A stretch of DNA of 33,271 nucleotides from Dethiosulfovibrio faecalis (GCF_021568795.1 NZ_JAKGUE010000022.1:1-33271), one strand, 5' to 3'. Numbered from the stretch's first letter, positions 7,762 through 16,871 are shown. Made by a program: numbers and translations. The notes: generated by a model from the letters alone, not told the origin.

Positions 7762-7769
7762 ACTCACAC

Positions 7770-7805
7770 AAAAAAACACCTCCGCGATATCGCGGAGGTG
7801 TTTTT
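7770..7805 (-). terminator. Rho-independent terminator after lgt (perfect 24-base palindrome)
   Basis: A perfect palindrome at 7777-7800 (centre GCGATATCGC) is flanked by seven As on the left and five Ts on the right, so it can act on both strands. On the minus strand it begins directly at the lgt TAA and separates lgt from the hydrogenase promoter. Confidence 0.88.
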
Positions 7806-8580
7806 ATCCTTTTTGAGTTCGAGAACGAACATACACGACGGCGAGCGATCTGGAAAGCCAGAGAATCCCAGCCAGAGCCACCAAAAATCCCAAGCCCTGC
7901 CCCACCTTGAAACCCATTACACGGTCACCATCTCTGAGGATATCCACAAAAAAACGTTCGGCACCATAGAGGATCATCAAAAGAGGCCACAGCACCGCCA
8001 CCGGAATTTTTCTCTTCCCCGCTCCTATTCGCCTCTCGATAGACCACAGAAGAACGGCTATCGCAAGGGCTCCGAAGGAATAGTAAAGCTGAGTAGGGTG
8101 AACCGGAAGGGGAAGTCTAGGGAACTTGACCGCCAGAGGACAGGAGGTAGTAATCCCGTGACAGCATCCGTTCAGGAAGCATCCCCACCGGCCTACGGCG
8201 ATACAGGCCATGGTGGGAACGCTAGCGGCCTCGGCAAGACGCCACACCTCTATCCCCTTACGCCGACAGAGCCAGATTCCCGTCAATCCGCAGGAAATGG
8301 CCGCAGGCATGGAGGACATCCCTCCTTCCCAGATCCTCCATATTCTGGACGGATCCTGGGCATAGACCGACCAGTTGTCGAAATATCCGCCTATCCTGGC
8401 TCCGAGAAGCATGGCGATGAAACTCCACATAAGAACGTGATAAAGGTCGTCCGGGTCGACGAGGTAACGTTTCTCCGCTCTGGACCTGGTCCAGAAGAGG
8501 GCTATCCACAAACCGGCGGTCCACAGCACGTAATAGCTGTGGACCGGAATGGATCCGAGATGAAATAAAACGGGGTACAT
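7804..8580 (-). CDS. lgt: Prolipoprotein diacylglyceryl transferase (Lgt), variant signature
   Basis: This inner-membrane enzyme of about 258 residues, with roughly seven hydrophobic segments, is recognised as Lgt. Lgt transfers diacylglycerol from phosphatidylglycerol to the lipobox cysteine of prolipoproteins. Visible features are LGARIGGYFDNW (59-70), the signature region GRWGCFLNGCCHG (130-142), HPTQLYYS, and a C-terminal YGAERFFVDILRDGD matching the conserved Arg/acidic segment. The canonical signature has Asn and Glu where this protein has C134 and C139, and the usual HGG is EGG (85-87). The start chosen is the ATG at 8580, which overlaps the jag TGA (TGATG); a TTG one codon earlier is possible. 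It is the last gene of the rpmH operon and ends in a strong terminator. Confidence 0.86.
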   Translation of the reverse strand: MYPVLFHLGSIPVHSYYVLWTAGLWIALFWTRSRAEKRYLVDPDDLYHVLMWSFIAMLLGARIGGYFDNWSVYAQDPSRIWRIWEGGMSSMPAAISCGLTGIWLCRRKGIEVWRLAEAASVPTMACIAVGRWGCFLNGCCHGITTSCPLAVKFPRLPLPVHPTQLYYSFGALAIAVLLWSIERRIGAGKRKIPVAVLWPLLMILYGAERFFVDILRDGDRVMGFKVGQGLGFLVALAGILWLSRSLAVVYVRSRTQKG

Positions 8581-9323
8581 CAACGTCTCCCGGAAGATCG
8601 TCTTTTTCTGCCCTGCTGGGTGAGGCGGATGGCCACCTTACGATCCGGGTCGACACCTACCGAGTGGGTCTCGACGTCCCTTCTGTCCTTGAGGGCGATG
8701 TGGACGATCCGTCTCTCCCAGCTGGTCATTGGATCCAGATATACGGTACGCCCGCTTCTGAGGGCATCCTTGGCGGCGGAGTTGGCCAATCTGCTGAGAG
8801 AGGATTCCCTTCGTTCCCTGTATCCGTCGCTGTCCAGCCGAACTCTAGCCCCCCCCGAACTCTGACGCACCATGAGGTTGGCCAGATATTCCATGGATTT
8901 TATGGTATCGCCGTATTTGCCTATAGCGATACCGGCGTCCGGACCGGAGAGGTTTATTCTGTCACGATCGTTGACATCGACCTGGATATCGAGATCCATC
9001 AGGGAGATCAGTTTTCGGACGACCTCCTCCTTGGAGCTTGGTCCTCCTGAAGCCGGATTCTCATCCTTTACGGGGGAGGTCTCCTCGTCCTCCGTCGGAG
9101 AAGTTCCGTCTATATCTATCTCAGCCTCAGAAATCTCAGGATCGTCGTCCCCCATACGGATCTCAACCCTCAGTTTTCTACCGAAAAGGCCGAAGAACGC
9201 TTTTTCCTCGTCCAAGACCTTCACTATCAACCTATCGGGATCGACTTCCCAGATATCGGACGCCTGTGCGATCGCTTCTTCCTCGGACTTGACGTCCAGG
9301 ACAATTCTGTAGTCTTCGGTCAC
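8580..9323 (-). CDS. jag: Jag/KhpB (EloR) RNA-binding protein
   Basis: This 247-residue protein has the standard three-part layout: an N-terminal Jag domain (about 1-57, with FFGLFGRK), an acidic Ser/Pro-rich linker (58-98), a KH domain with GKYG loop (135-138), and an R3H domain with the Arg-x3-His pair (R204, H208 in ERRIVH). Jag/KhpB binds RNA and, with KhpA, influences cell elongation and division in Firmicutes; a role here is by homology. It follows yidC, the usual position. The start is GTG at 9323, placed by a GGGAGGA site; a closer ATG at 9330 is out of frame. Its TGA overlaps the lgt start. Confidence 0.93.
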   Translation of the reverse strand: MTEDYRIVLDVKSEEEAIAQASDIWEVDPDRLIVKVLDEEKAFFGLFGRKLRVEIRMGDDDPEISEAEIDIDGTSPTEDEETSPVKDENPASGGPSSKEEVVRKLISLMDLDIQVDVNDRDRINLSGPDAGIAIGKYGDTIKSMEYLANLMVRQSSGGARVRLDSDGYRERRESSLSRLANSAAKDALRSGRTVYLDPMTSWERRIVHIALKDRRDVETHSVGVDPDRKVAIRLTQQGRKRRSSGRR

Positions 9324-9348
9324 CCTTCATTCCTCCCTTCGAGGAAAT

Positions 9349-10137
9349 TTAATCCTCCTTGGACTTCGTCGGGTTATCCTTGTACAGTATGGGTTTCCCT
9401 TCCTGCGAGGTCTTATGAAGGACCCACCACTGCTGCCCCACTCCTATGAAAGACGAGGCCCCCCAGTAAAGCATGACTCCTCCTGGAAGGCTGAGACAGA
9501 TGAACCCCATAAAAACCGGCATGAACCAGTTCATCATGGCCATCTGAGGATTTCCGGTCGAAGACATCCTCTGCTGATACCAGGTCACGAATATTATCAG
9601 GCCGAGAAGGAGAAGATTGGGGCCGTAAAGTCCGAAAGAGGCCAACCCCGCGGGGTTGGCCATTATGGCCTTGACCACCGTCATAAAGCCGATATTTGTA
9701 CCCTCGACGGCCACGACCCCGAGAGCATCCGCCATGGTGGTGAGAACGGACCCTTCAAGGGTGATGCCCAGGAAGCTGGCCCCTCCGAAATCGGAGTTCA
9801 TAAGGACCCTGAAGAGAAGGATCAGTATGGGCAGCTGCACCAGAAGGGGCAGACAACCCGCCGCGGGGTTGACGTTGTTCTCCTTGTAAAGGGCCATGGT
9901 CTCCCTGCTGAGCCCCTCTTTGTCGTCCTTGTATTTCTCCTGAAGCATCTTGAGCCGGGGTTGAAGCTTCTGCATCTTCTGCATACTGACCAGCTGCTTG
10001 TGGTTCAGAGGATGGAGTAACAACCTCACCAGCAAAGTCAGAACGATAACCGCAAGTCCCCAGGAACCTACGAAATTGTGGATGGTCGAAAGAAGACCAT
10101 ACATAGCGTTACTAGCTGCTTCCCACAAGACTTTCAC
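9349..10137 (-). CDS. yidC: Membrane protein insertase YidC/Oxa1 family (short form)
   Basis: This 262-residue integral membrane protein inserts and folds inner-membrane proteins with or without SecYEG. It shows the Oxa1 core: a first transmembrane helix around 22-42, a charged cytoplasmic hairpin ([20 protein letters not shown]), the [20 protein letters not shown] helix, and C-terminal helices with [10 protein letters not shown] and PGGVMLYW. There is no extra N-terminal helix or large periplasmic P1 domain, unlike YidC of E. coli, so it is the compact Gram-positive-like form although the organism appears diderm. No lipobox is present. The GTG start overlaps the yidD stop (GTGA). Its place between yidD and jag is the classic one. 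Confidence 0.93.
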   Translation of the reverse strand: MKVLWEAASNAMYGLLSTIHNFVGSWGLAVIVLTLLVRLLLHPLNHKQLVSMQKMQKLQPRLKMLQEKYKDDKEGLSRETMALYKENNVNPAAGCLPLLVQLPILILLFRVLMNSDFGGASFLGITLEGSVLTTMADALGVVAVEGTNIGFMTVVKAIMANPAGLASFGLYGPNLLLLGLIIFVTWYQQRMSSTGNPQMAMMNWFMPVFMGFICLSLPGGVMLYWGASSFIGVGQQWWVLHKTSQEGKPILYKDNPTKSKED

Positions 10138-10385
10138 TCTCCTCTTGAGTCGGGTCCATCTGTTTTATCTGGAACCGGATCGTAGCCCCCGGGATGCCAG
10201 GGACCACATTTAACGATTCTATACAAAGCCAGCCAACCACCCCTGATCAAGCCGAAACGCTCTATAGACTCTATGGCATACCGAGAACAGGTAGGATGAA
10301 ACCGACAGTTCTTTCCTAGATAGGGGGATATGAACAGCTGATATCCCCTAATAAGACAAACGGCGATTCGAGCCGGGATTTTCAC
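10134..10385 (-). CDS. yidD: Membrane protein insertion efficiency factor YidD
   Basis: This small protein of about 83 residues has the YidD hallmark [15 protein letters not shown] and an N-terminal amphipathic segment ([13 protein letters not shown]). The family helps YidC-dependent insertion at the inner membrane. Two adjacent GTG codons (10388 and 10385) can start it. The second is preferred because it forms a GTGA overlap with the rnpA stop. Its own stop overlaps the yidC start. Flanked by rnpA and yidC, the assignment is firm. Confidence 0.93.
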   Translation of the reverse strand: MKIPARIAVCLIRGYQLFISPYLGKNCRFHPTCSRYAIESIERFGLIRGGWLALYRIVKCGPWHPGGYDPVPDKTDGPDSRGE

Positions 10386-10753
10386 CACGATATTCCGGGC
10401 CAGTCGGAGGACAAAAAACCCTTGCGCTCCATCAGACGGGATACATCGACGTAGACATCTCTAGCGTTTCCGCCGAGCCCTCTGTAGGACAGACTCAGGA
10501 CAAACCAATATCCCGGACGAACCCAGGGAGCCAGCCTGCGGGCCGCCTCCCGAAGCACCCGTCTCCCACGACTGCGGACACAGGCGTTACCCTGTTTTTT
10601 GCCCACAACGACTCCGAAGCGGGTCTTTCCGTCGGGGGCCTCGATAAACAACAACCGCACCAGCGCGCCTTTATGCCGACTGCCGGTGCGGAATACAGCG
10701 TCAAACTCCCATCCCCTCTTCAACCTTAACGAGGGTGGATACTTGAACTCCAA
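10382..10753 (-). CDS. rnpA: Ribonuclease P protein component
   Basis: This basic 123-residue protein binds the RNase P RNA and helps cleave tRNA 5' leaders. The N-terminus [22 protein letters not shown] is typical, as is [20 protein letters not shown]. The most conserved RNR stretch usually reads RN..KR..RE; here it is [10 protein letters not shown], with Ser for Asn and Arg for Lys, a mild deviation. The only suitable start before LKR is a TTG at 10753, 10 bases after the rpmH stop, with a weak GGGG site, so translation may be low or coupled. It overlaps yidD by GTGA. Confidence 0.92.
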   Translation of the reverse strand: MEFKYPPSLRLKRGWEFDAVFRTGSRHKGALVRLLFIEAPDGKTRFGVVVGKKQGNACVRSRGRRVLREAARRLAPWVRPGYWFVLSLSYRGLGGNARDVYVDVSRLMERKGFLSSDWPGISW

Positions 10754-10763
10754 GGCCCCGGTG

Positions 10764-10898
10764 TTAAACGGCCAAGCGCTTCCGACCTTTGGCGCGACGG
10801 TTAGCGAGGATCCTGCGGCCGCTGGGGGAGCTGGAACGGGCGAGAAAACCCATCTTTCTCTTTCTAGGTCTGTTGTGGGGCTGAAACGTCTGCTTCAT
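10764..10898 (-). CDS. rpmH: 50S ribosomal protein L34
   Basis: A 44-codon gene encodes a very basic protein beginning [18 protein letters not shown] and ending in a KGRKRLAV tail, the full L34 sequence pattern (usual length 44-46). The ATG at 10898 follows an AGGAGGTG site by about 6 bases. It is too short for common ORF cut-offs and is easily missed. It heads the rpmH-rnpA-yidD-yidC-jag-lgt operon. dnaA, often found upstream of rpmH, is replaced here by a helicase gene. Confidence 0.97.
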   Translation of the reverse strand: MKQTFQPHNRPRKRKMGFLARSSSPSGRRILANRRAKGRKRLAV

Positions 10899-10934
10899 GG
10901 TTACACCTCCTGCCATCTAGTGAAGACAAAAATC

Positions 10935-10962
10935 CCTATAGAATCAAAACCAGCCTGGACAA
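10935..10962 (-). promoter_or_regulatory. Promoter of the rpmH operon
   Basis: On the minus strand TTGTCC (10962-10957) and TATAGG (10940-10935) are separated by 16 bases. They lie directly after the stop codon of the helicase gene and about 37 bases before the rpmH start. Confidence 0.5.
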
Positions 10963-10966
10963 TATA

Positions 10967-12925
10967 TCACACTCCACCGGTGGGATCAACAGCTCTGTCT
11001 ACCACTCTTGTCTTTCTTATCGGCACTTCCGGAAGACTATCTAAAACCCTCCAGTTCCTGCGGGACAAAAGCCTTCCGTCCAAAACGGCGACCCTTCCTT
11101 TATCTCCGTAGGAACGTATCAGCCGTCCCACCGCCTGTCTAAGGTGCATCTTGGCATTGGGAAGAACCGACTTGACGAAGCTGGAGGGCCCTTCCAGATC
11201 CCGTCTCGCCCTCTGGATCGGATCGTCCGGATGGGGAAAGGGAATACGGTCGATTATCACCTGGGTCAGAGAATCTCCCGGTACGTCCACCCCCTCTCGA
11301 AACGAAACAGTGCCCACCAGAACGGAACTTTCGTCCTCCCTAAAACGACGTAGAAGCTCCACCTTGGGAAGGTCTCCCTGGATCAACACGTTGTATCCGT
11401 CTCCATCGCAACGCCTGAGATACCCCCCTACTCTCTTGAGCAACCTGGTGGAGCTCAAAAGCACCAAGGACGCTCCCCCGTTCTCCTTGCAGAGCTTTCG
11501 GACCACCCGGCATACCCGATCGTCGTATTTTTCGTCGGTCACGGCTATTCCCAGATCGACCACCAAAAGCTCCATCTGCTCCGACAGAGGGAAGGGAGAG
11601 TCCAGCAGCAGGGAGTCGTCCGGTTCGAGACCGGTCTCCCTGCTCCAGTAGTCGAAACGCCCGTCCACCGCCATGGTGGCGGAAACGGCCACCATATAGG
11701 GAGGATCGTCCCCTTCGAAAGCCCTGGGAAGGATATCGCCGCATCTGCTCGGAGCGCTCGCCAGGGCGCCGTCCTCCTTCCAGTAAGTCCAATCGGGATA
11801 GTCCGAAACGTCCAGACACCACCGAAAGGCCTGCCCCATCTCGTCCAATACCTGTACCCAGGCGAGATACTCCGCTCCGTCCCTGGCCATCTCCTCGCCG
11901 GAGGGCCCCAGATCGTCCAGATAGGAGGAAAAACGACGACCGGTTGCTACAACGGGAGCCGCCAGGTCCAGGACGTCGAGCCCCTCCCTGACCAACTCGG
12001 CCGGAGGATCGATGAAAAGACCGTTTTTTATCCCGGAGGAATCGAGCCTCTCGAAAAACAACTTTACCGCCCGATTCAAGGACTTGACATCGTCCAGCGT
12101 CTTCTGCTGATCGTAGCCCACCGTCTTCGCTCCCAGTTCGCTCAAGCCGGGAGACGGCACCCTTCTGAGATGTCTGATCCAGTCGTCCATCCTGGTGCTT
12201 ACGGCCGAAACCGAGGAGGCCGCCTCCGGCATCCTGTGGGCCTCGTCGCAGAGCACCAGACGAGCCGGAACCGGGAAAGCGCCTCCTTTTCCGAAAGCGT
12301 AGGAAAAATAAAGGTGATAGTTCGCGACCACCACCGTCCATCTCGAAGCGTTTCGAAGAGCCCTCTGAACGAAACATCGATCCCTGTAGGGACACCGGGC
12401 CCCCAGACACCCTCTAAAACTGCCGGCTATCCGTTCCACCGCGGGATGCCCAGGCGGCAGAGGCACCTCGGACAGATCCCCCTCCTCGGTCAGAGCCAGC
12501 CACTCCAGTATAACTCCGGAGGCCTCTCCCTTGTCGTTGAAGGAAAGCAGCCCCTCGTCCCCGAGCTCCGACGCCTTTCTCATGCAGGCGTAGTTGCCCC
12601 TTCCCTTCAGCAGACCGAAGGGAACATCCAGCCCCAACACCTCCGAAAGAGTGGGAAGGTCCTTGTTTATAAGCTGTTCCTGAAGGGTTATACTGGAGGT
12701 CAACACCAAAACGGTGTTCCCCGTAGCCCTGGCCCAGGTTATGGCCGGAGCCAACAGGGCAAAGGTCTTGCCCACTCCGGGAGGGGCTTCGGCGGCCAAA
12801 ATTCGACCGGAACGCCCCTTCAGCAGGCCCAACACCGCCTGAGAAAGCCTCTCCTGTTGAGGACGATATTCGAATCCGGAGAGGTTGTTGCAGAAAAGCC
12901 CATCTGGGCCGAATAAATCGGTCAT
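10967..12925 (-). CDS. DinG/XPD-family ATP-dependent DNA helicase
   Basis: This 652-residue superfamily 2 helicase has Walker A APPGVGKT (47-54), an iron-sulfur cysteine set (C114, C173, C178, C184) between motifs I and II, DEAH box (227-230), and a C-terminal motor domain with VGTVSFREGVDVPG and motif VI QAVGRLIRS (from 597). The four cysteines and DEAH box place it with the 5'-3' XPD/DinG iron-sulfur helicases acting in DNA repair or R-loop and replication-block resolution. No exonuclease domain is fused at the N-terminus, unlike Gram-positive DinG. The ATG at 12925 has only a weak ribosome site (GGTGAT). It is divergent from rpsT. Whether it is a DinG or YoaA counterpart cannot be told from sequence reading. 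Confidence 0.88.
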   Translation of the reverse strand: MTDLFGPDGLFCNNLSGFEYRPQQERLSQAVLGLLKGRSGRILAAEAPPGVGKTFALLAPAITWARATGNTVLVLTSSITLQEQLINKDLPTLSEVLGLDVPFGLLKGRGNYACMRKASELGDEGLLSFNDKGEASGVILEWLALTEEGDLSEVPLPPGHPAVERIAGSFRGCLGARCPYRDRCFVQRALRNASRWTVVVANYHLYFSYAFGKGGAFPVPARLVLCDEAHRMPEAASSVSAVSTRMDDWIRHLRRVPSPGLSELGAKTVGYDQQKTLDDVKSLNRAVKLFFERLDSSGIKNGLFIDPPAELVREGLDVLDLAAPVVATGRRFSSYLDDLGPSGEEMARDGAEYLAWVQVLDEMGQAFRWCLDVSDYPDWTYWKEDGALASAPSRCGDILPRAFEGDDPPYMVAVSATMAVDGRFDYWSRETGLEPDDSLLLDSPFPLSEQMELLVVDLGIAVTDEKYDDRVCRVVRKLCKENGGASLVLLSSTRLLKRVGGYLRRCDGDGYNVLIQGDLPKVELLRRFREDESSVLVGTVSFREGVDVPGDSLTQVIIDRIPFPHPDDPIQRARRDLEGPSSFVKSVLPNAKMHLRQAVGRLIRSYGDKGRVAVLDGRLLSRRNWRVLDSLPEVPIRKTRVVDRAVDPTGGV

Positions 12926-12998
12926 GCAATCACCGTCGTTTTCTGATACAATCTTGTCTTGCGCCCGAAAGTAGCCTATGGCTCAATGTTCGACGAGC

Positions 12999-13011
12999 GT
13001 GTATAATACAC
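12999..13011 (+). promoter_or_regulatory. -10 region of the rpsT promoter inside a short palindrome
   Basis: A perfect TATAAT (13002-13007) is embedded in the palindrome GTGTATAATACAC, 34 bases before the rpsT start. No convincing -35 is present 16-18 bases upstream. Confidence 0.5.
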
Positions 13012-13040
13012 CATGATTTTATCAAGGAGGTGAGTCGAGG

Positions 13041-13316
13041 ATGCCCAACAAACAGTCCGCCAGGAGACGGGTCCGTACGTCCGAGAGAAACCGTCTTTAC
13101 AACCGTTACTGGAAAAGCCGGTGCAAGACCGCGGTAAAGAGAGTGCTCGAGTCCGTCACCGCCGGTGACGTGGAGCTGGCCGCAAAGAGGCTCGACATGG
13201 CTCAGTCCGTTCTGGACAAGGCCGTCGTCAAGGGCGTGGTTCACAAAAACACCGCAGCCCGCCGCAAAGCGCGGTTGGCAGCCAAGGTCAAGACTTTGGC
13301 CACGGCAAAGGCGTAG
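13041..13316 (+). CDS. rpsT: 30S ribosomal protein S20
   Basis: This basic 91-residue protein has the S20 start MPNKQSARRRVRTSERNRLYN, central LDKAVVKGVVHKNTAARRKARLA, and the usual length. It binds 16S rRNA early in 30S assembly. A strong AAGGAGGTGA site lies upstream of the ATG at 13041. The gene is monocistronic: its own promoter and a terminator flank it, and holA is convergent. A 159-codon frame on the opposite strand is a shadow. Confidence 0.97.
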   Translation: MPNKQSARRRVRTSERNRLYNRYWKSRCKTAVKRVLESVTAGDVELAAKRLDMAQSVLDKAVVKGVVHKNTAARRKARLAAKVKTLATAKA

Positions 13317-13352
13317 CAAAACCACCGAAATCCTCGACGAGAGGACCCTACC

Positions 13353-13385
13353 GAGAGGTTGCGAATTCGCATCCTCTCTTTTTTT
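13353..13385 (+). terminator. Rho-independent terminator of rpsT
   Basis: A stem GAGAGG-T-TGCG closed by AATT pairs with CGCA-T-CCTCTC (13353-13378, one mismatch) and is followed by seven Ts. An earlier GAGAGG copy (13339-13344) could compete for the same right arm. On the other strand there is no T-run, so it is one-way. Confidence 0.85.
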
Positions 13386-13405
13386 ATGCCTCCGTAACCT
13401 CAACC

Positions 13406-14314
13406 TCACATGGACTGAAGCACCAATCTCTCAAGCCCGGCCCAGCCCTCTCCCGCTCCGGTACGCTCCGCCATGGACAGGGAGATTACCCCGGCCAGAA
13501 GGTCCTTCAGTTCCTGACGGTCGTACCTGCCTGCCGCGTCCCGCGCCTGTCTCGCCTGATATTTCGTCATGCCGAAGGCCTTCTCCACGGAATCGCCCCC
13601 GCCGGTCAGTGACAGATAGGCGGCGAAGCGCACCCTTTTGTGCAGGGCGGCCATGGTGGGGATCACATCCCCGGTCTCCCTGAGTTCCAAAAAACCCTGA
13701 AGACACTTCCCCGCCTTCCTGGCGCAGAAACCGTCCAATAGGCGGAGCATTCCCTTGGCCTCTTGGTTTAGGACCAGCTTCTCGACCATATCGCAGTCCA
13801 CCGTCCCACCGTCGGCGAAATTCCCCAAGGTGGACAGGACGGACAGAAGCTCCTCCGGCTCCTCAACCCATTCGACCATCAGAGAGGCTGCGTCGTAATC
13901 TAGGTCTACCCTGAGGGACCGTGCCCGCCCCAAAAGCCACTTGGTCCTCTGAGAGGGCCAGAAGGGAACCTGCTCGGGCTCCTCGACGGTAGAGGAAGCG
14001 ATCGCATCCTTGGGAAAAAACTTCCTGTATCCGCCGCCGTATAGGAGTATAAACCTGTAGTCGGCGTCACGGCCCTCCAGGGAGGGTATCAAAGAATCGG
14101 GAAACTTCCCCATGACCTCGGCCTTCTCTATCACCCGGGCGGAGCGGGAGGAAAACAGTCCTGCGGTCATGGCGTCGGCGAAAAGCCCGTTCCAATCCGT
14201 CTCCTCCGACGAGCCCAGAACGTCGTAGCCGTCGGATCTCGCTTTTTCCACCGCCTCCACCAGAAGACGCCGCTGAGAGGACTCAGCGGCGCTTACTATC
14301 ACCAGATGGGGCAC
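13406..14314 (-). CDS. holA: DNA polymerase III delta subunit
   Basis: This 302-residue protein resembles the clamp-loader delta subunit, which opens the sliding clamp. The family shows little motif conservation. Supporting points are the length, the N-terminal fold pattern (HLVIVSAAESSQRRLLVEAV, then a DWNGLFADAMTAGLFSSRSARVI segment resembling the delta ATPase-like domain), LEGRDADYRFILLY, and a C-terminal helical collar with ALHKRVRFAAYL and MTKYQARQARDAAGRYDRQE, close to the HolA pattern of Lys/Tyr...A. The start is GTG at 14314, three bases after the leuS stop, so it is probably coupled. leuS-holA is a common pair (as in E. coli, with lptE between). Confidence 0.88.
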   Translation of the reverse strand: MPHLVIVSAAESSQRRLLVEAVEKARSDGYDVLGSSEETDWNGLFADAMTAGLFSSRSARVIEKAEVMGKFPDSLIPSLEGRDADYRFILLYGGGYRKFFPKDAIASSTVEEPEQVPFWPSQRTKWLLGRARSLRVDLDYDAASLMVEWVEEPEELLSVLSTLGNFADGGTVDCDMVEKLVLNQEAKGMLRLLDGFCARKAGKCLQGFLELRETGDVIPTMAALHKRVRFAAYLSLTGGGDSVEKAFGMTKYQARQARDAAGRYDRQELKDLLAGVISLSMAERTGAGEGWAGLERLVLQSM

Positions 14315-14317
14315 CGT

Positions 14318-16825
14318 CTACTTCACCACCACGTTGACCAGTCGACCTGGCACGACTATGACCTTCACGACCGACTTACCCTCGATCCGGCCGACTATCC
14401 CGGGATGCTCCATGGCGACCTTTCTCAGCTCGTCCTCGGACACGTCGGAGGACACCTGTATCTTCTCCCGAACCTTTCCGTTTATCTGGACCGCCACGGT
14501 TATCTCCGGCTCCTTGACCAGCTCGGGGTCGTAGGACGGCCACGGCTGAAGGGAAGCGCAGGGCTTCTGTCCGAGACGTTCCCAGAGCTCCTCCGCCATG
14601 TGGGGAGCGTAGGGACACAGACACAGAACGAAGGACTCCATGAGGGATCTATAGGCCACGTCTGCCTTGAAACACTCGTTCACGAACACCATCATCTGAG
14701 CTATGGCGGTGTTGAAACTTAGAGAGTCGGTATCGGAGGACACCTTGGCTATGGTCTGATGGAGAACCCTGATCAGCTCCACAGGAGGCTCGTCGTCCAC
14801 CAAAGGCCTGTCCATCAGCCTCCACAACCTGTCGAGGAAACGGTGAACCCCTATGAGTCCCTGGGTGGACCAGGGCTTGGACATCTGAAGGGGCCCCATG
14901 AACATCTCGTACATCCTCATGGAATCGGCTCCGTAGTTCTCTATTATGTCGTCCGGATTTATGACGTTCTTCAGGGACTTGGACATCTTGGCCACGACCC
15001 TCTCGAGTGGCTCGCCGGTGTCCCTCTCCACGAAACTGTCCGGACCGGTCTCCTCGACCTCGTCGGTCGGCACCAGAGACTTGTCCTTTCTCTGATAGGC
15101 GAAGGAGGTTATCATCCCCTGGTTGACCAGCCTCTGGAAGGGCTCGTCGGTGTTCACCACCCCGAGATCGAAGAGAACCTTGTGCCAGAAACGAGCGTAG
15201 AGCAGGTGTAGAACAGCGTGCTCCGCTCCTCCGACGTAGAGGTCCACCGGCATCCAGTAGTCCACCTTGTCCCGCCCCACGAACTCGGACTCGTTGTCCG
15301 GGTCGAGATAGCGAAGGTAATACCAGCAGGAGCCGGCCCACTGGGGCATGGTGTTGGTCTCCCTCTTGGCGGGTCCTCCGCAGCAGGGACAGGTCGTGTT
15401 CACCCAGGAGTCTATGGCGGCCAGAGGAGACTCGCCCGTCCCGGTAGGAGCGTAGCTCTCCACCTCGGGAAGCATCAGGGGCAGCTGATCCTCCGGCACC
15501 GGCACCACTCCGCATTTTTCACAGTGAACCAGGGGGATGGGCTCTCCCCAGTAACGCTGTCTGGAGAAGACCCAGTCTCTCAGCTTGTAGTTCGTCGTTT
15601 TCTCGCCACGTCCCTTACCCTCCAGCCAGGATATCATGGACGAGATGGCCTCTTCCTTGCCCATGCCGTCCAGGAAATCGGAGTTTACGTGCAGTCCGTC
15701 CCCGGTGTAGGCCTCTAAGGAGACGTCTCCTCCCTGAAGCACCTCGACTATAGGCAGGTCGAACTTGACGGCGAACTCCCAGTCCCTCTGATCGTGGGCG
15801 GGAACGGCCATTATGGCCCCGGTGCCGTAGGATATAAGGATATAGTCCGATATCCACACCGGGATCTTCTTGCCGTTCACCGGGTTGATGGCGTATCCTC
15901 CGGTGAAGACCCCGGTCTTGTCCTTGCTGAGCTCGGTACGCTCAAGATCTGACTTCAGGGAGGCCTGACGTATGTAGTCCTCCACCGCGCCTCTCTGTTC
16001 TTCGGTGGTCATCTCCGCCACAAGAGGATGCTCCGGAGCCAGCACCATATAGGTAGCGCCGAAAAGGGTGTCGGGCCTGGTCGTGTAGACTACCAGCTCG
16101 CCCCTTCCGTCCTCCAGAGGGAAGGACACGTTGGCTCCGGTGCTCTTTCCGATCCAGTTTCTCTGCATGGCCTTGATGGCCTCGGGCCACTCCACCTTGT
16201 CGATATCCTGAAGAAGCCTCTCGGCATAGGCCGTTATCCTGAGGATCCACTGCCTCAGGTTTCGCCTCTCAACCTGGGCTCCGCATCTCTCGCACCGCCC
16301 CTCCTTTACCTCCTCGTTGGCGAGGCCGGTCTGACAGGAGGGACACCAGTTGATCGGGGTCTCCGCCTCGTAAGCCAGCCCCTTCTCGAAAAGCTTCAGG
16401 AATATCCACTGGGTCCAACGGTAGTAATCCGACCTGTGGGTGGAGACCTCCCTGTCCCAGTCATAGGAGAATCCCAACGACTTTATCTGCTCTCTGAAAC
16501 GCTCTATGTTCCTCTCGGTCGTCACGACCGGGTGGGTTCCGGTCTTTATGGCGTAGTTCTCCGCCGGAAGGCCGAAGGAATCGAATCCCATGGGATGCAA
16601 GACGGCGTAGCCCTTCATCCTCAGGAAACGACAGTATATATCCGTGGCGGTATACCCCTCGGGATGGCCGACGTGCAGCCCCGCCCCGGAGGGATAGGGG
16701 AACATATCCAGCACATAACGACGCTTATCCCTGGGAATCGCGGGGTCCTCCTCGGCCTTGAAGGTCTTGTTCTCCTCCCAGTAGGCCTGCCATTTGCTCT
16801 CGATGGATCGAAAATCGTAATCCAT
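14318..16825 (-). CDS. leuS: Leucyl-tRNA synthetase
   Basis: This 835-residue class I synthetase charges tRNA-Leu. It has the HIGH-type motif HVGH (51-54) in [19 protein letters not shown], a zinc-type cysteine knuckle (C161, C164, C178, C181), the CP1 editing domain with [12 protein letters not shown] and [16 protein letters not shown], a leucine-specific region with a further Cys-rich stretch (CPCCGG, near 479-483), and KMSKS at 613-617. Length matches bacterial LeuRS. The ATG at 16825 follows GGAGGAGG. A perfect -10 lies upstream. There is no leucine T-box in the 66-base leader. Confidence 0.97.
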   Translation of the reverse strand: MDYDFRSIESKWQAYWEENKTFKAEEDPAIPRDKRRYVLDMFPYPSGAGLHVGHPEGYTATDIYCRFLRMKGYAVLHPMGFDSFGLPAENYAIKTGTHPVVTTERNIERFREQIKSLGFSYDWDREVSTHRSDYYRWTQWIFLKLFEKGLAYEAETPINWCPSCQTGLANEEVKEGRCERCGAQVERRNLRQWILRITAYAERLLQDIDKVEWPEAIKAMQRNWIGKSTGANVSFPLEDGRGELVVYTTRPDTLFGATYMVLAPEHPLVAEMTTEEQRGAVEDYIRQASLKSDLERTELSKDKTGVFTGGYAINPVNGKKIPVWISDYILISYGTGAIMAVPAHDQRDWEFAVKFDLPIVEVLQGGDVSLEAYTGDGLHVNSDFLDGMGKEEAISSMISWLEGKGRGEKTTNYKLRDWVFSRQRYWGEPIPLVHCEKCGVVPVPEDQLPLMLPEVESYAPTGTGESPLAAIDSWVNTTCPCCGGPAKRETNTMPQWAGSCWYYLRYLDPDNESEFVGRDKVDYWMPVDLYVGGAEHAVLHLLYARFWHKVLFDLGVVNTDEPFQRLVNQGMITSFAYQRKDKSLVPTDEVEETGPDSFVERDTGEPLERVVAKMSKSLKNVINPDDIIENYGADSMRMYEMFMGPLQMSKPWSTQGLIGVHRFLDRLWRLMDRPLVDDEPPVELIRVLHQTIAKVSSDTDSLSFNTAIAQMMVFVNECFKADVAYRSLMESFVLCLCPYAPHMAEELWERLGQKPCASLQPWPSYDPELVKEPEITVAVQINGKVREKIQVSSDVSEDELRKVAMEHPGIVGRIEGKSVVKVIVVPGRLVNVVVK

Positions 16826-16865
16826 AGCCAGTTCGTCCTCCTCCAGGTTCTATCTGAACTCGCCG

Positions 16866-16871
16866 ATTATA
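16866..16871 (-). promoter_or_regulatory. -10 hexamer of a leuS promoter
   Basis: On the minus strand a perfect TATAAT (16871-16866) lies 40 bases before leuS, in the short gap after radA. The position 17 bases upstream (TAGCGA) matches the -35 consensus poorly, so leuS may also be read from the radA promoter. Confidence 0.4.

Noticed and set aside
7576-7779. 67-codon frame in the hydrogenase leader
   Set aside because: It spans the AT-rich promoter and overlaps hydC out of frame; no ribosome site at its start and Cys/Tyr-rich nonsense-like composition.
11340-12410. 356-codon frame on the minus strand inside the helicase gene
   Set aside because: It overlaps the helicase in another frame, is rich in Gly/Arg/Ser low-complexity sequence, and shows no motif.
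10899-13040. Replication origin near rpmH
   Set aside because: rpmH is often near oriC, but no dnaA gene and no cluster of DnaA boxes was seen, and intergenic space is under 120 bases.
12930-13409. 159-codon frame opposite rpsT
   Set aside because: It covers the S20 gene and its promoter on the opposite strand and has no family resemblance.
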